This document shows, in pieces, positions 24,201 through 36,480 of a stretch of 64,000 nt of DNA. Every line of letters begins with the position of its first letter. The stretch's first letter is position 1. Position numbers and translations under genes: made by a program. The stretch is from assembly GCA_948567375.1 (NCBI GenBank), contig OX419762.1, positions 8,686,001 through 8,750,000 of the forward strand. The letters are read 5' to 3'. The notes under the pieces were generated by a model, which ran no database searches, was not told where the DNA came from, and saw nothing but the letters and a program-made list of their open reading frames with translations. Source of the stretch: Lunularia cruciata. Taxonomy: Eukaryota; Streptophyta; Marchantiopsida; Lunulariales; Lunulariaceae.

Positions 24201-25516
24201 TTCATTGTCTATGATAATTAATCTTTTGAATATCCATTCAAATTGTCAAGATGATCTAACAACATAGGGGTATAAATATTTAGCCAATCTCTATTTCTTT
24301 ATTTGATGAGTTTGAATTCAAGTTATGATATTTCAACAATCATGGCTTAGTTCTTGGCTATCATATAAGCTAATCTTGAGGCCTAGTCTCCAACTTCATA
24401 TATTTTCTTGTAAGTTGATGGTGAAGAATGGAAGAAATCTACTATGTTTGTGACTTCTCAAAGGGATCAAGCGGCACTTTAAGGTTAGTTAGGTGATCTT
24501 GCCACATATTCAAGTCTATTAGCATTATGTCTAATAGTTTTGGACTAAGAAAAGTAACACCATTTAGGTAATAGGTATTGGTTCCTTAGAATCATGTTTA
24601 CTTATGATGAATATGTATCATTTATTATCTTTATATATGCTTCACCTAATCAAAAATTAGGAACAAAAGAGGAATGCTTATAATTGTTTTCATTTGTAAG
24701 TTAACTCTTCAATTTCTTGTTGGTGGATATTGATTACTAAATTTATATAATTTAATACTCTATGCTCTAATCTGCCTAGTTGAGAAGTTTTCACCAAGCA
24801 TCTCAAAAGTTATTTCCTTCTCGTGTTTGACTTTGATATTGAAGGCTTGTCTAAAAGACCACTATTATAATGTCATATAGTTGGACTTACATCTTGAAGT
24901 ACCTAGATTATTTACCAAGAATATAGTAATTTGTGATAGTATGGTCAAAGAGTTATCTTTGGTTGGGTCATTCTTTAAACTATGGCTCTCCTTGCTATGA
25001 AAAACTATGTTCTATTTATCCTCCTTCTTCAGTCCTTATCATACTACTAACATAAGGTCAATAAATATTGATGGTTCAACTTTTTTTATTATCTTTAGTA
25101 TGGAATTCTTAACTTCAATTACCTTGATTGACTTGGCCTCTTATATGAATAATAATAATATCAATCTCAACTTTGATAATTGGAGAGATCCATACTAGGA
25201 GTGAATTAATTTGATCTCAATGATATAATAGATATGATTAGAACCATAAGATGGAGTGGATTTTTACTCTTTGAAAAGATGTAGTTATTGATTGCATTAA
25301 GTCTAGTTTTGCCTTGCATAAAGTCTAGTCTAACTCCTTGATCCTGACTTCTAATCATTTGACTTGCTATATAGTTAGAATTGAAGGATGGAGCAAATTT
25401 GATACCTTTAAGAACATGAAGCCATTGATTGCATGCCCTTAAGTTTTGTCTTGCATAATCTCTTCCAACTCCTTGATCTTGAGTTTTCATTAGTTGACGT
25501 CCTCTATGGTTATAGT
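21271..25516. other. AT-rich region, nothing identifiable
   Basis: About 4.2 kb of very AT-rich sequence with stops in all frames. The only notable local structure is a direct duplication of the phrase TGTGGATCCACC near 22640-22670. It may be heavily decayed retrotransposon sequence, but no motif supports naming a family. Confidence 0.3.
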
Positions 25517-25955
25517 TGTAAAAGACTAAGGAGAGAAATAGGAGAATGGAAAGTGAATATCACATTGGGACTCTTGAATGAGAAGAACTCCAAATGCCTA
25601 GCATGAGCTTGGGCATTGGTATTTATAGGGAGTATAAAAGGTTCTTTAGAAGCTTCAAGAAGTTTCTTTAAGCCATTTTCTTGGAGTGCAAAGCCAAATT
25701 AATTGGGAAGCTTCTCAAGAAGCTTCCTTCTAGAAGTCGCCTACTTGGCATGCAAGCTAAGCTAGTTGGTAGCTTTCTAGAAGCTAACTACTTGGGGTGC
25801 AAGCTAAGCTTCCTCTTAGAAGTTGCCACTTGGCATGCACATTACCCAATACTAAGAAGGTACCAAATAGCTTCCTAGGTACTTCTAGAATATTCTAGAC
25901 TAATTTGGCCTATTTGCTTCTTTATTAGTCTTGAATAACTTGTTGGTAAACTACA
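25517..25955 (-). repeat. 3' LTR of the truncated gypsy copy
   Basis: Similar to the 422-bp LTRs at 34735 and 39955, including the AAGCTTCT-rich internal stretch. The expected ATTGTTACA end is lost and the PPT-like CCCCC run follows directly. Confidence 0.7.
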
Positions 25956-26951
25956 TATTCCCCCACCACTAGTTAGTGACGTCCTCATCACCATTGTAGC
26001 TTCAAACTCTTGGATGGCTATTTGTACATTTTGGAGATGAGAAAGAGGCTCCCAAGTGGCATCATGAAGGGAATACCCTTTCTAGAGGACTTTGTATTCT
26101 ATATGTTGTCGATGACTTGTTGAATGTGGCAACGTGCAAGGATACAATTAACTTAAAACTCCTCATGATCATTGATAGGGATGGGAAGAGAAGGAGGTTG
26201 GACACAAAAGGAAAAAGAAGTTGGATAGGAACAACGGGTGTCAACGTGGAAGCATGAAAGATAGGGTGGATGCGCATGTGAGAAGGCAAGGCAAGTCGAT
26301 AAGCAACAAGAGAAATTATTTTGGTGACATCAAAGGTTCCTATCCAATTAGGAGCAAGTTCACAAACTTGGGTAACAAGTGGAAGGGGTAGGTTACTAGA
26401 GGAGAGCATGAGCTTATCACCAAGTTGAGAGGTGAGATCACAATGATGGTGGTACGCATATTTTTTTGGATGATTTTGAGCAACAAAGAGATGAGATTTG
26501 ACTTGTTGGAGGGATTGGGATATGGTAGTCAAGAAGGTGGAAGTATGAGGGACATGAGATAGAGGAGGAACAAGAAGGGAATTTGGAACAAGTGGGTCTT
26601 GGCCAAAATTAAGGAAGAAAGGAGAGAATCCGATGCTTGTCTATTTGGAATTATTGTATGCAAACTCATTAGTTGCCAGACATTCATCCCAATTGGTATG
26701 GTGAATATTAGCAAAGGCATGAAGCATATCTTCTAGGTGTGATTTGCATGTTTGGTTTGTCCATCAGTTTGAGGATGACAAGCCATGGACAAAGTAAGCT
26801 TAGTGCCAAGTATCTAAAAGAGTGCTTGCCAAATTTTTCTAAGGGATCAAGGATCACGGTCAGAGATGAGTACACGAAGCATCCCATGATGCTTGAAGAC
26901 ATTGTCAAAGTAGATCTACACCAATGTTGGAGCATCCACAATATCAAAGGT

Positions 26952-27129
26952 GGAAAAAAGGCGACCGCATAGAGAACACAAAGGATGGGAAGACCCCATC
27001 AAGCCATACAATGGAGAGACAAAAAAGGTAAAATGGGGCTAGGCCCCAATAGAATCTATATGAGAAATCTGCCCTATTGCACCTAAGATATCCAAGCTAT
27101 ACAAGTCATATAATCTACAAACAAAATGG
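26952..27129 (-). mobile_element. 5'-truncated LINE fragment (178 bp)
   Basis: On the minus strand it ends in the family's 3' tail (GGCTTGATGG, then CGGTCGCCTTTTTTCC). It is flanked by a perfect 10-bp direct repeat TATCAAAGGT (26942-26951 and 27130-27139) and interrupts integrase sequence that is contiguous in the full-length gypsy copy. Confidence 0.75.
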
Positions 27130-27717
27130 TATCAAAGGTTAGTGCCAAATAGATTTGCTTACTAAGTTTATCTACAAACACTATGATTGTTATGTCACCT
27201 TGCTTTGTCTTGGGCAAGGATATGATGAGACCCAAGCTAATGTGTTCCCATCAAGTAGATGGAATGGGGAGTGGTTGAAGGAGTCCACTTGGTTTTTGAT
27301 TGCTCACCTTGTTATAGTTCTCACAAGATCATATAAACTCCCAAACACCTCATGCCATGTTGGGCCACCATCATTGGCATTGGAAGGTACATGAGGTCTT
27401 GTCCACACCCATGTGACCAATGATTGGTAGGTCATGGTTTCTTGAAGGTGAACAAGTTGGAGATCACCCTTGGTTGGAATATAGATCAGGTTCTCATAGA
27501 ATAGAAGGTCTTCCTTGAAGGAGAAGGTGATGTATTCCTTGTCGCATGTTGCAAGACAACCTTATACCATTTGAAAGAAAGGATCTTGTTGTAAAGCTAT
27601 CTTAAACTCTATTTGGACTTTAGAGTCAATTGATACCATTGTAATTGCTACCATGATGAGAGGAAGAGACTTCAAATCAAGTCATCATGATAGGACATCA
27701 GGGATGACTTGGAACTG

Positions 27718-28440
27718 GAACACCTATTTGTGCATGTGTGCGGTATTGTGATATTTAGTTTGGCATTACAAGTACTTGAGAGATATTATTTATATAGAGA
27801 TAAAGGATGGTTCTACATTAGTCATAATTAGCTCAAGTTAGTCATAGCTAAGATAGTGAGCACCTTACTTTAGAGGAAGTGGAAAAGATGAGCACGTCTA
27901 TTTTGTATTCTAGTGTGTTGACTTGGTATTATTCTTAGGTGTTTGGCTTTGAGGAAAGAGTTGAGAAATCTTGGGCCCGCAAACCTTTTTGTTTTGGATT
28001 CTTCTTTAGTCCAAGGATAGCCTATGTGAAGGAATGCTTGACTTAGTGGTTGGGTCAAGATAAGATCAAATGCTTAGTGGAATATGCCCATGTGGATAGA
28101 TATTCCTTTATACTTTTTGACTTTATTTTACTTTTAGCCTAGTAACTTGAGTTACTCTAGTAATTAGTAATTTTGGTGTGTAACTATTTCATAAGTACAT
28201 AAACAAGGGGTGAGGAGGTACTCATCATCCTTTCATTTTCAACTCTCTCTCTCTCTCTCTCTCTCATTGAGTTCTCTAGTGAGCAATGTCTTGAGTCTTG
28301 GAGTGTTAGCCTTGGAGGAGTATGATGGAGTTGAGATTCTTTGCCTTCTTAGTCCATGGTGCGCTACCATACTAGCCATCAGAGGTTCATCCTGAGTGGG
28401 AGACAAAACCACACAAGTTTGTACTCACAAGTCCGACTCA
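27718..28440. mobile_element. Unidentified insertion (about 720 bp) in gypsy RNase H region
   Basis: Gypsy sequence stops after GACTTGGAAC (27717) and resumes at CAACCAAGTTTG (about 28446), as judged against 34260-34310 and 36730-36770. The insert has no coding signal and contains (CT)n at 28243-28265. Its size would suit a solo LTR, but terminal TG/CA and a target duplication could not be fixed. Confidence 0.45.
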
Positions 28441-28580
28441 CAAAACCAACCAAGTTTGTACTCAAGTTTGATGTCAAAAAATTATAGGTGTTCCTCCCAT
28501 TGATGATATTGACTCTTCATATGTTCCAAATGTAATTTCTGCAACAAGGCTTTTGATCAGTTTGCATGAATACAAAAAGG

Positions 28581-28730
28581 AATTACTCTACTTGAGATTA
28601 AGAACAATTAGCAATGGTATATGCCACTAAGGTATGGAGGCATTATCACTTGTTTCCCCAAGAGATAATGCCACCATACCTTAGTGGCATATACCATTGC
28701 TAATTGTTCTTAATCTCAAGTAGAGTAATT
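28581..28730. repeat. Near-perfect inverted repeat: 67-nt arms, 16-nt loop
   Basis: Arm 28581-28647 is the reverse complement of 28664-28730 with one mismatch. The right arm is the ancestral gypsy RNase H sequence (compare 36876-36946). The left arm is an extra inverted copy inserted between GTTTGCATGAA and TCACTTGTTTCC. This looks like a templated inverted duplication rather than paired transposon ends. Confidence 0.9.
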
Positions 28731-29459
28731 ACTTTCTGTTGTATTTAGTCGATGAAACACAAAGGCAATGAGATGTAACCCATTTGGGAATTCTTGCAAC
28801 AACATGGATCCAATCACAAAGTTAGAAGCATCAAAATTAACCACTCAAGGTAGTTGAGGATCATATGGTTGAAGAATAGGTCTTGAAGACACCATATGTT
28901 TCAGCGTTTGTAATGCTTCTTCATGCTTGGTAGTCAATTGAAAGCTTGAGTTCTTCCCCAAGAGTTGGTCAATAGTGTGGCCACATAAGCATAGTAGTAG
29001 ATGAATTATCAATAAGAACTTACCAATCCATTAATGCTCATACTTCCATAACATCTTTTGGAGTAGACCAATCAGTAATGGCCTTGATTTTCTCCTCTTC
29101 CATCTTGATCCCCTCCTATGAGATCTTGTGACCCAAGAAGGTAACTTCCTTCTGCCAAAAGGCACATTTTGACTTCTTGCATTAAAACTTCCACTAGTGT
29201 AGTCATCTTAGGACTTCTTCCACATGATTTCCATGTCTTGCTATAGAGTATTTTCCAAGAACACCACCATGTACTTATCCAATAGCCCACCAACACCCGA
29301 TGCATCTAATCCATGAAAGCTACTAGAGATTAGTGACCCAAAAAAGCAAAACTCTCCACTAAGAATGCCCATACCTTGTGCGAAAGGCAGTCTTTTGTAC
29401 ATCTTTTCTACCAATGGGAATCTCTCAATAGCACACTCACATGTGGCAGATGAAATCAT

Positions 29460-32136
29460 TCATTCATGTATATATAGAATTATAATACATTATTAACACT
29501 TTAATATGGAATTTTTATTTGGAGAGTTAATATAAAAGGAAGCTCAAGTAACAACTAATATAGAAAGAAAAGACATTTGTGAAGTATTATGATAATAGTT
29601 AACTATTAGAGAGTTTAGTTAAATCACCTTAAGTTAATGAATGATTATAATGGATTTAATTATAATATATAATAATTATAGTGGATTTTATAGGAATAAT
29701 CATATAGACACTATTGGGACTTAGCCCCATTTTTTTACTTTTTTTGTCTCTCCCTTGTACAGCTTGATGGATTATCCCATCCTTTGTGTTTTCTACACTA
29801 TTGCCCCTTTCTCATTATAATGGAGTCAATTTCATTATTAATCTCTTGCAAACAACATGGCATGATGTAGGTGAAGAGTTTAGGAATGATTTTGGTTGAG
29901 TATATACTTAATTACAAGCTCCCACCTATATACAACATCAATCATGAATAACATGTCCAGAATCCAGATTCTAGAAAGATGCTTTAACCTCATTTTGTTC
30001 TACAGTATCTTTATCCCGATCAAGAAAGTTTAACTCCCTCTCGATTTTTTTTTATTGATGTGCTAGGATTTAGAATAAATTTTTTAGATTTATTGATTTC
30101 AAATCTCTGATATAATATTGGAAGTTTTCCTTGGGTATACTTCTCATTTTTTAAGACAGCGTGTGAAAATGTTTATATTAATTTCTGATATTAATTGTTA
30201 TTAATCTAAAATCAATCAATCATCAATCCAAATTTACCTTCCAACGGAATTGTAGATTAAAAGAAAATAGTATCAAAACAGATTATTTGGAGGTGAATAT
30301 CATGGACCAATTATCCTTTCTTAACTTTGAATTTTATCTTAATTCTAGTCATAATCAATATATTCAACTTAAGCGTAGATGCATCTACTATTGAATAATA
30401 AATATAAGTGAGTATAAAGTCAGATTGATGACAATTAACATCAAGAAGTATAATATGTACCCTAGTCTTTTTTATAGTGTCTTGTTAGTACATTTAAGTC
30501 ATTTTTATGGCTGTTATAGTTTTGTTAGCAATCTTGAGTAAGTTGTTTAAACTATTATGGTTCCCTTAGGTACCACAAGAACTACAGTTATGATTATGAT
30601 AATGGTGTATGTTGTTTAAGGTTGAAATTCTTAATTCACTTAAGAAGAGGTTATATCTTGAGTTAAAGGGATGAGTAACCTTGAATTAAGTTTCAGAAAA
30701 CACTCTTCTTCTATGTTAAGTCTTCTGAATTTGAAAAGAAAATTATTGAGGAAAAAACTATTAAATGTATTTTGGTACATTTGGATTTTTTGGAGACAGA
30801 GTGAGTTAAGTATGATTGATAATAATTACAATTGCATATTGATAATATATATATATATATATATATTGGTCTTTAAATTATTATAATTATAAATTAATTT
30901 CAATTTAAATTATATAATTATTTATTTTTATATTTTCATACAATGAGACTTCATTCAATCTTCTTTTTGAGAAAATTTGTAAATCTCTTGTACATCACAA
31001 CCCCTCCATGCTTTTAATTTGGAGTAAATAAAAGAACAAGTGCAAGATTATGTCTCTATGGTTCATTTGGCCCGACATAAACTAACAGTTTTACATAAAA
31101 GTGCTTTTGAGTACATCAAGCTCTAATACCTCTACTCCCATGTTCAAGTTATTTCCTTATCAAGAGATCTTTGGTTATTATTTTCCACAAGATGTCAAAT
31201 TGTAAACATGTTCCAAGATTTTGTTTCTAGAGCTTTCACTTTCTTACTTGGTCCATAAAGATGAAAGTCAAACTCAAAGTACACTATTGCCTTTATTTAT
31301 GTTTGTTGAATATCTAGATCTTAAATTCATTTGGAATCAAAGTGATTGTACATTCCCAACTACTGAAGACTATAGACTATGAGGAAATTATTCTAGAATG
31401 AAGTTTTCATCAAAATTATTCAACAAGTTTGGGATGGGTTTCTTTTTTTTAATGTTTTGATACTAATTAAGTAATAGGTTACATGACACAAAAATGAGTT
31501 ATGAATCCTTGTTCCATATACATATATTCCTTGTCTTTCATGGGCAACATGTCAAATTCCTCTCCAATTACTCCTTTTTTAGTCTTACTTATAATTCCTT
31601 GATTTATTTTACAATGTTTAAGTTTTGTGAATTTATTTCTTCTACCCTCCAATCAACCTTTGTGTAAATGAAGATCATTGAATTGTAGAAGATGTTGAAT
31701 ATGTTACAAAGGATGACAACTATCAATAGTTTCCAAGTTTAGATAAGAGAGATATATGTAGAATCCAATACCTTGGCCAAACAAGAGTTTTTGATTCATT
31801 TATTGGATATAGAGAAAAGTGAAAAGATAGAAAAAAATTCAATATAGACCTAGGCTTTAGGAATGCAAGGTCACAATCATCCATAAGAATACCATGATTA
31901 CAATAGAGTATTACTTGTCTATAAGTTGTATTAGATAAGATAATCTAGATGGTGGATAGATGATGGATGGAGCTTCTAAAGTGGTCAAGTATATTATTTA
32001 TTCATTGTACTTTGAAAATGCATTGTGTATCAATTTACATAAATTAATATGGGAAAGGCTGATCCCTAAATCCTACTTTACACTTTTGAATATAACATAT
32101 TATGGCTGAATTCAAGTTCTTGTTTTGTGGTCAATT
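29460..32136. other. AT-rich segmental-duplication block S1
   Basis: Matches 56740-59490 (S2), much of 61159-63240 (S3) and parts of 42112-43200 (S4). In each case it lies beside gypsy RT remains and/or a receptor gene copy, so it travels with the receptor locus. No gene is supported. A (TA)n run occurs at about 30846-30866. Confidence 0.65.
29700..29816 (+). mobile_element. LINE 3' fragment within block S1
   Basis: Contains CATATAGACACTATTGGG ... CTCCCTTGTAC-GCTTGATGG ... TCTACACTATTGCCCC, the family's last codons plus its 3' tail. The same insertion is present at the matching place in S2 (56943), so it predates that duplication. Confidence 0.65.
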
Positions 32137-33954
32137 ATAGGCTTTGAAGAATTTCCCACTCACTTGATTACCCGTCAAAAGAAAATGAGTGATAAGCATT
32201 CAACTATAAATGAACACAAATTAAGTATATGCTTACAATAACAAACATGCTCTTGGATCCTAGCTAGACCATGCATCAGGGCATTCCAACTTGCACCAAC
32301 TACTTTCTCTACAGTGATGAGGTTTCGCTTAGGTTTGGTCCACCCATCTGCATCTTCATTACTCATTTGTGAGTGTGGTTCCACACTAGATACAACAGCA
32401 GTCCATATGAGGACAGAGGATAGCTATCCATGATGCTATTAGGGACATAATGTTTGCTTTAGCACGAGAGAGTTGATACTTGGCTTGGTCAGTGCATTTG
32501 TATGCTTTGTAAACGACACGTGTTAGGGCAGATTTATACTTGGTCCAAGATGATCAGGTGATAGTAGCGGATGTCATGGTTACGTACCCTACACATGATA
32601 CAATTTCAGAGAGAGTGATAACCCATCCCCATGGATGGGTGGCAAGTGCAGCTGTAAGTTGTAAGGTCTCCAAGTATATGGACATGCAGCGAGGTCATCT
32701 CTTTGTTCCTCTAGCCTTGGAGTTATATGGAGGGTTGGACACTACATTCAATCACAGTTTTCAAGGAGTGCGCAAGAGCTTATCATGTTAGGTGCTAGGG
32801 AGTCCCACTCTCACTCTCATACTTTGTAGCACATTTTAGACAGTGTGAGCGTGTGTCCATTGCTCTACATAGGGTAGTGGCTGGTGCAATCAATAAGAGA
32901 GCAATCACACTAGGTGATGCTTCTTCAGATGGTTTAGTTGTTTGTAGACCATATGACATGCATAGCTCAAATATCTTAGGTACAATAGGGCAAATTTCTC
33001 ATATAGACTCTATTGTGGCCTAGTCCCATTTTAGCTCTTTTGTCTCTCCCTTGTAAGGCTTGATGGGGTCTTCCCATCCTTCATGTTCTCTATGCGGTCA
33101 CCTTTTCCAATAACAAAAAACAAACAACATTTCAATAGAATGAAACCATACACAATGTTGTACCTTTAACTCAACACAAGTAATGTCACTATTGCTTTTA
33201 TTCTAATAGAACAAGGCCAATTGACATGACTCGATTACTATGAAAGCATCGGTAATGTATTTTCACTGCACATATAAATGGTAATCTAAAAAGGCAAAGA
33301 AAGACCTTTCACAAGGTTTTCCCAACAAACCTGACAAGATGATGGGGCACTACAATACCTCAATCAGTTCAATAGACTAGTAAAGCAAATTCACACATTG
33401 TTGCGGGTGTAGCCATAGATTTGTGGGGTATTATCACAACAATAGTGATTCTCCATAGAATTGAGCATGATATGCAGGAATATGACAACCAAAGGAGCTG
33501 CCAAGTGGGTAATTCACTATTTTGCATTTATTTGTTATAGAAACCAAGGATCTTGGTTGCAGTTAATCAAGATAAGCTGTTGCAATCAAGTTATGATTTG
33601 ATTCTACACCTTTTACATGTCCATGTTACAATTTGATCAGGATCAATTGATTGTAATGGAATGATCTTTTATTTGATAAGCCCATTTGGTTATGGTTTAG
33701 CTTTAGGTCATCAAAAACATGTTATTGTTGATGTTGCTTTTATTGAAATAGATTAATTAATCAAAGAGATTAATTTTATTGGATTCTAGAATCATCTAAC
33801 CATTTTGTATAATGTTCAAGTGACCAACATGGTATACAAACTATGCGGTCCTCATAAGGAGAAAATAAAATTGAAAATTTTAATGTTCCATGGGCTTCAA
33901 TTTGACAATCTAGGACTTGAGATCCACCTATCTACTTGGAAGTTGTACATTGTA
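32137..33954 (+). pseudogene. Relic D: decayed 5' part of a hydrolase-NB-ARC-ARM gene
   Basis: 32137-32245 and 33108-33819 match the leader of genes A, B and C; a LINE insertion (32246-33107) splits them and about 400 bp of leader is deleted near 33437. 33820-33954 matches the start of exon 1 (ATGGTATACAAACTATGCGG) and then stops abruptly at gypsy sequence. CpG sites of the other copies are mostly TpG or CpA here, and the exon 1 acceptor CAG|G has become CAAG. The copy is dead. Confidence 0.8.
32246..33107 (+). mobile_element. LINE fragment with C-terminal ORF remains (about 860 bp)
   Basis: The longest copy of the family here. It retains a frame at 32540-32791 (KYMDMQRGHLFVPLALELYG) and, after a frameshift, ERVSIALHRVVAGAI ... 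RAITLGDASSDG ... GQISHIDSIVA and a stop at about 33020, followed by the ~90-bp 3' tail. The F-x-P-x-x-x-E-x-Y-G phrase is reminiscent of the C terminus of some LINE polyproteins (recollection, not a search). The flanking repeat CAATAACAAA (32236-32245 and 33108-33117) is compatible with target-site duplication. Confidence 0.65.
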
Positions 33955-34734
33955 CCCAAGGTGTTGTCCACACCCATGTGACCAGCGATTAGTAAGTCAT
34001 GGGGTCCTTGAAGGTATACAAGTCAGAGATCATCCTTGGCTAGAACATAGATTTGGTTCTCACAAAATAAAATTCCTACCTTGAAGGAGAAAGTGTTATA
34101 CTCCTTGTTGCATGTTGCAAGATGACCTTGTATCATCTGATAGAAGGGATCTTATTGTAAAGCTATTCTAAACTTGATTTGGACTTTGGAGTCGACTGAC
34201 ATTGTCATAATTGCCATCATGATGAGAGGAAGAGACTTCAAATTAGGTTATTGTGATAGGGCATCAAGGATGACATGGAACCAACCAGATTTGTACTAAA
34301 GTTTGATGTGAAACAACTATAGTTGTTCCTTCCATCAATGTGTCAACTCTTCATGTGTTCCAAATATAATATCTACAATAAAGGTTTGTGATCAATTTGC
34401 ATGAGCAGTTGTGTCCCCAAGAGATAATGCCTCTATACCTTGGTGGCATATACTATTGCTAATTGTTCATAATATCAAGCAAAGTAATTCCTTTTTGCGG
34501 TATTAAGTTGGTGAGACATAAAGGCAATGGGATGTAACCCATTTGGAAATTCTTACTGCAACATTGCTCCAATTGCAACGTTAGAAGCATCAAAATCAAC
34601 CACACAAGGTAGTTGAGTGTCATATGGTTGAAGAATGGGTCTTGAAGACACCCTATGTTTGAGCTTGGAATGCTTCTTTGTGTTTGGTGGTCCACTAAAA
34701 GCTTTACTTTTTCTCCAAGAGGTTGATCAATAGT
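33955..34734 (-). mobile_element. Left part of an older gypsy copy split by the full-length element
   Basis: RNase H/pol remains on the minus strand, similar to 27400-28900 and 36400-37190. The sequence breaks at the 5-bp target site ATAGT (34730-34734) and continues at 40382. Confidence 0.75.
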
Positions 34735-35156
34735 TGTAAAAGACCAAAACCGAGGAGAGAAATAGGAGAATGGAACTCACATTGGGACACTTGAATGAGG
34801 GAAAACTCTGAATGCCTAGCATGAGCTTTGGCTTTGGTATTTATAGATAGCATACAAGACCCTTGAAGCTTCTCAAGAAGCTTTCTTGAGCCGCTTTCTT
34901 GGAGTGCAAGCCAAGCTTCTCAAGAAGCTTCTCAAGAAGCTTCCTTCTAGAAGCTGCCTACTTGGCGTGCAAGCTAAGCTAATTAGAAGCTTTGAGAAGC
35001 TTCCTTCTAGAAGCTACCTGCTTAGGGCACAAGTTAACTAGTTGGGAAGCTTCACAAGAAGCTTCTTAGATACTTCTAGAATATTCTAGGCTATTTTGTC
35101 TTATTCTCTACTTTGTAAGCCCGACTAACTTTGTTGCTAAACTCCATATTGTTACA
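34735..35156 (-). repeat. 3' LTR of the full-length gypsy element
   Basis: 422 bp, TG...CA ends, rich in AAGCTTCT/AGAAGCTT palindromic motifs. It has only a few differences from the partner LTR, several of them transitions. Confidence 0.9.
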
Positions 35157-36480
35157 TATTCCCCCGCCGCTAGTTGGTGACGTCCTCGTCGCCAATGAAG
35201 CTTTGAATTCCTTGATGGTCATCTGTGCATTTTGGAGGTGGGAAAGAGGTTTCCATGTGGCATCATGAAGGGGATACCCTTTCCAAAGGATCTTGTGCTC
35301 CATATGTTGGGGACGGCCTCGTTGAATATGACAACATGTAAGGATATGATCAACTTCATACTCCTCATGATCATTGATAGGGACAGGCAGAGGAGGAGGT
35401 TGGACTCGAGAGGAAAAGGAAGAGGGGTTAGGAACAAAGGGTTTCAACTTGGAAACATGAAAGACAGGATGGATATGCATGTGACAAGGCAAGGCAAGTC
35501 GATAAGCAACAGGAAAGACAATGTGGGTGATATCAAAGGGTCCTATCCAATTAGGAGCAAGTTTACGAACTTGGGTATCAAGTGGGAGAGGGAGGTTACT
35601 AGAAGATAACATGACTTTATTGCCAACTTCAAAGGTGAGATCACAATGATGGTGATCCGCATATTGTTTTTGGCAATTCTGAGCAACAAGGAGGTGAGAC
35701 TTGGCTTGTTGGAGAGATTGGGATATAGTGGTCAAGAATGTGGAAGTATGAGGAACCTGAGAGGGAGGGGGAGCAAGAAGAGAATTTGGAACAAGCGGAT
35801 TTTTGCCAAAATTGAGAAAGAAGGGAGAAAATCCGGTGTTGCTTGTTTGGAATTGTTGTAGGCAAATTCTACAGCTGCAAGACATTCATCCCAGTTGGTA
35901 TGGTGGACATTGACAAAGGCCCGCAACATATCCTCCAATGTATGATTGGCGCGTTCAGTTTGTCCATCAGTTTGAGGATGATAGGTTATGGACAAAGCAA
36001 GCTTGGTGCCGAGTATCTGGAAGAGTGCTTGCCAAAACTTTCCTATAAATTGAGGATCACGGTCGGAGATGAGTACACTTGGCATCCCATGATGCTTGAA
36101 GACATTGTCAAAGTATATTTGCGCTAAAGTTGGAGCATCCACGGTATCACAGGTTGGTGCCAAGTGGATTTGCTTACTAAGCTTATCCACAAACACCATG
36201 ATTACGGTGTGTCCTTGTTTTGTCTTTGGCAAGGATGCGATGAGATCCAAGCTCACATGCTCCCAACGAGCGGATGGAATGGCCAGTGGTTGAAGGAGTC
36301 CACTCGGCTTTTGGTTGCTAGCCTTGTTCCGTTGGCAACTCTCACATGATCAAACAAAGTCTCGAACATCTCGTGACATGTTGGGCCACCACCATTGGCG
36401 TTGGAGGGTGCCCAAGGTCTTGTCCACTCCCATGTGACCAGCTATTGGTAAATCATGGGCTTCTTGAAGGCGCACAAGTC
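35091..36480 (-). pseudogene. Gypsy integrase with chromodomain
   Basis: A zinc-binding HHCC region (about 36480-36310) contains one in-frame TGA before SCESCQRNK. The catalytic core (36256-35732) shows MSLDLIASLPK, ISDRDPQF and QTDGQTERAN with the D, D and E of the DDE triad. A frameshift leads to 35885-35091, with VMLSSSNLPLP and then a chromodomain (DHILTCCHIQ ... ILWKGYPLHDATWKPLSHL). The last codons run through the PPT into the LTR. Confidence 0.85.
35157..35170 (-). other. Polypurine tract
   Basis: On the minus strand the 3' LTR is preceded by GCGGCGGGGGAATA, the expected plus-strand primer of an LTR retrotransposon. Confidence 0.75.

Larger units (their letters stand above)
25517..29459 (-). 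mobile_element. Truncated, decayed Ty3/gypsy chromovirus (second copy)
   Basis: Related to the full-length element at 34735-40376 and in the same orientation. A 3' LTR lies at 25517-25955 (begins TGTAAAAG; its last few bases are lost), followed on the minus strand by chromodomain/integrase remains (26062-26532), integrase pieces (26529-26947), RNase H remains (about 27400-27720 and 28446-28900) and RT remains (29241-29459). The 5' LTR, gag and protease are missing. It is interrupted by a LINE scrap (26952-27129), an unidentified insert (about 27718-28440) and an inverted duplication (28581-28730). Confidence 0.75.

Noticed and set aside
21271-25516. Possible decayed copia element
   Set aside because: A few minus-strand phrases looked suggestive, but no RT, integrase or RNase H motif could be confirmed and no LTR pair was seen.
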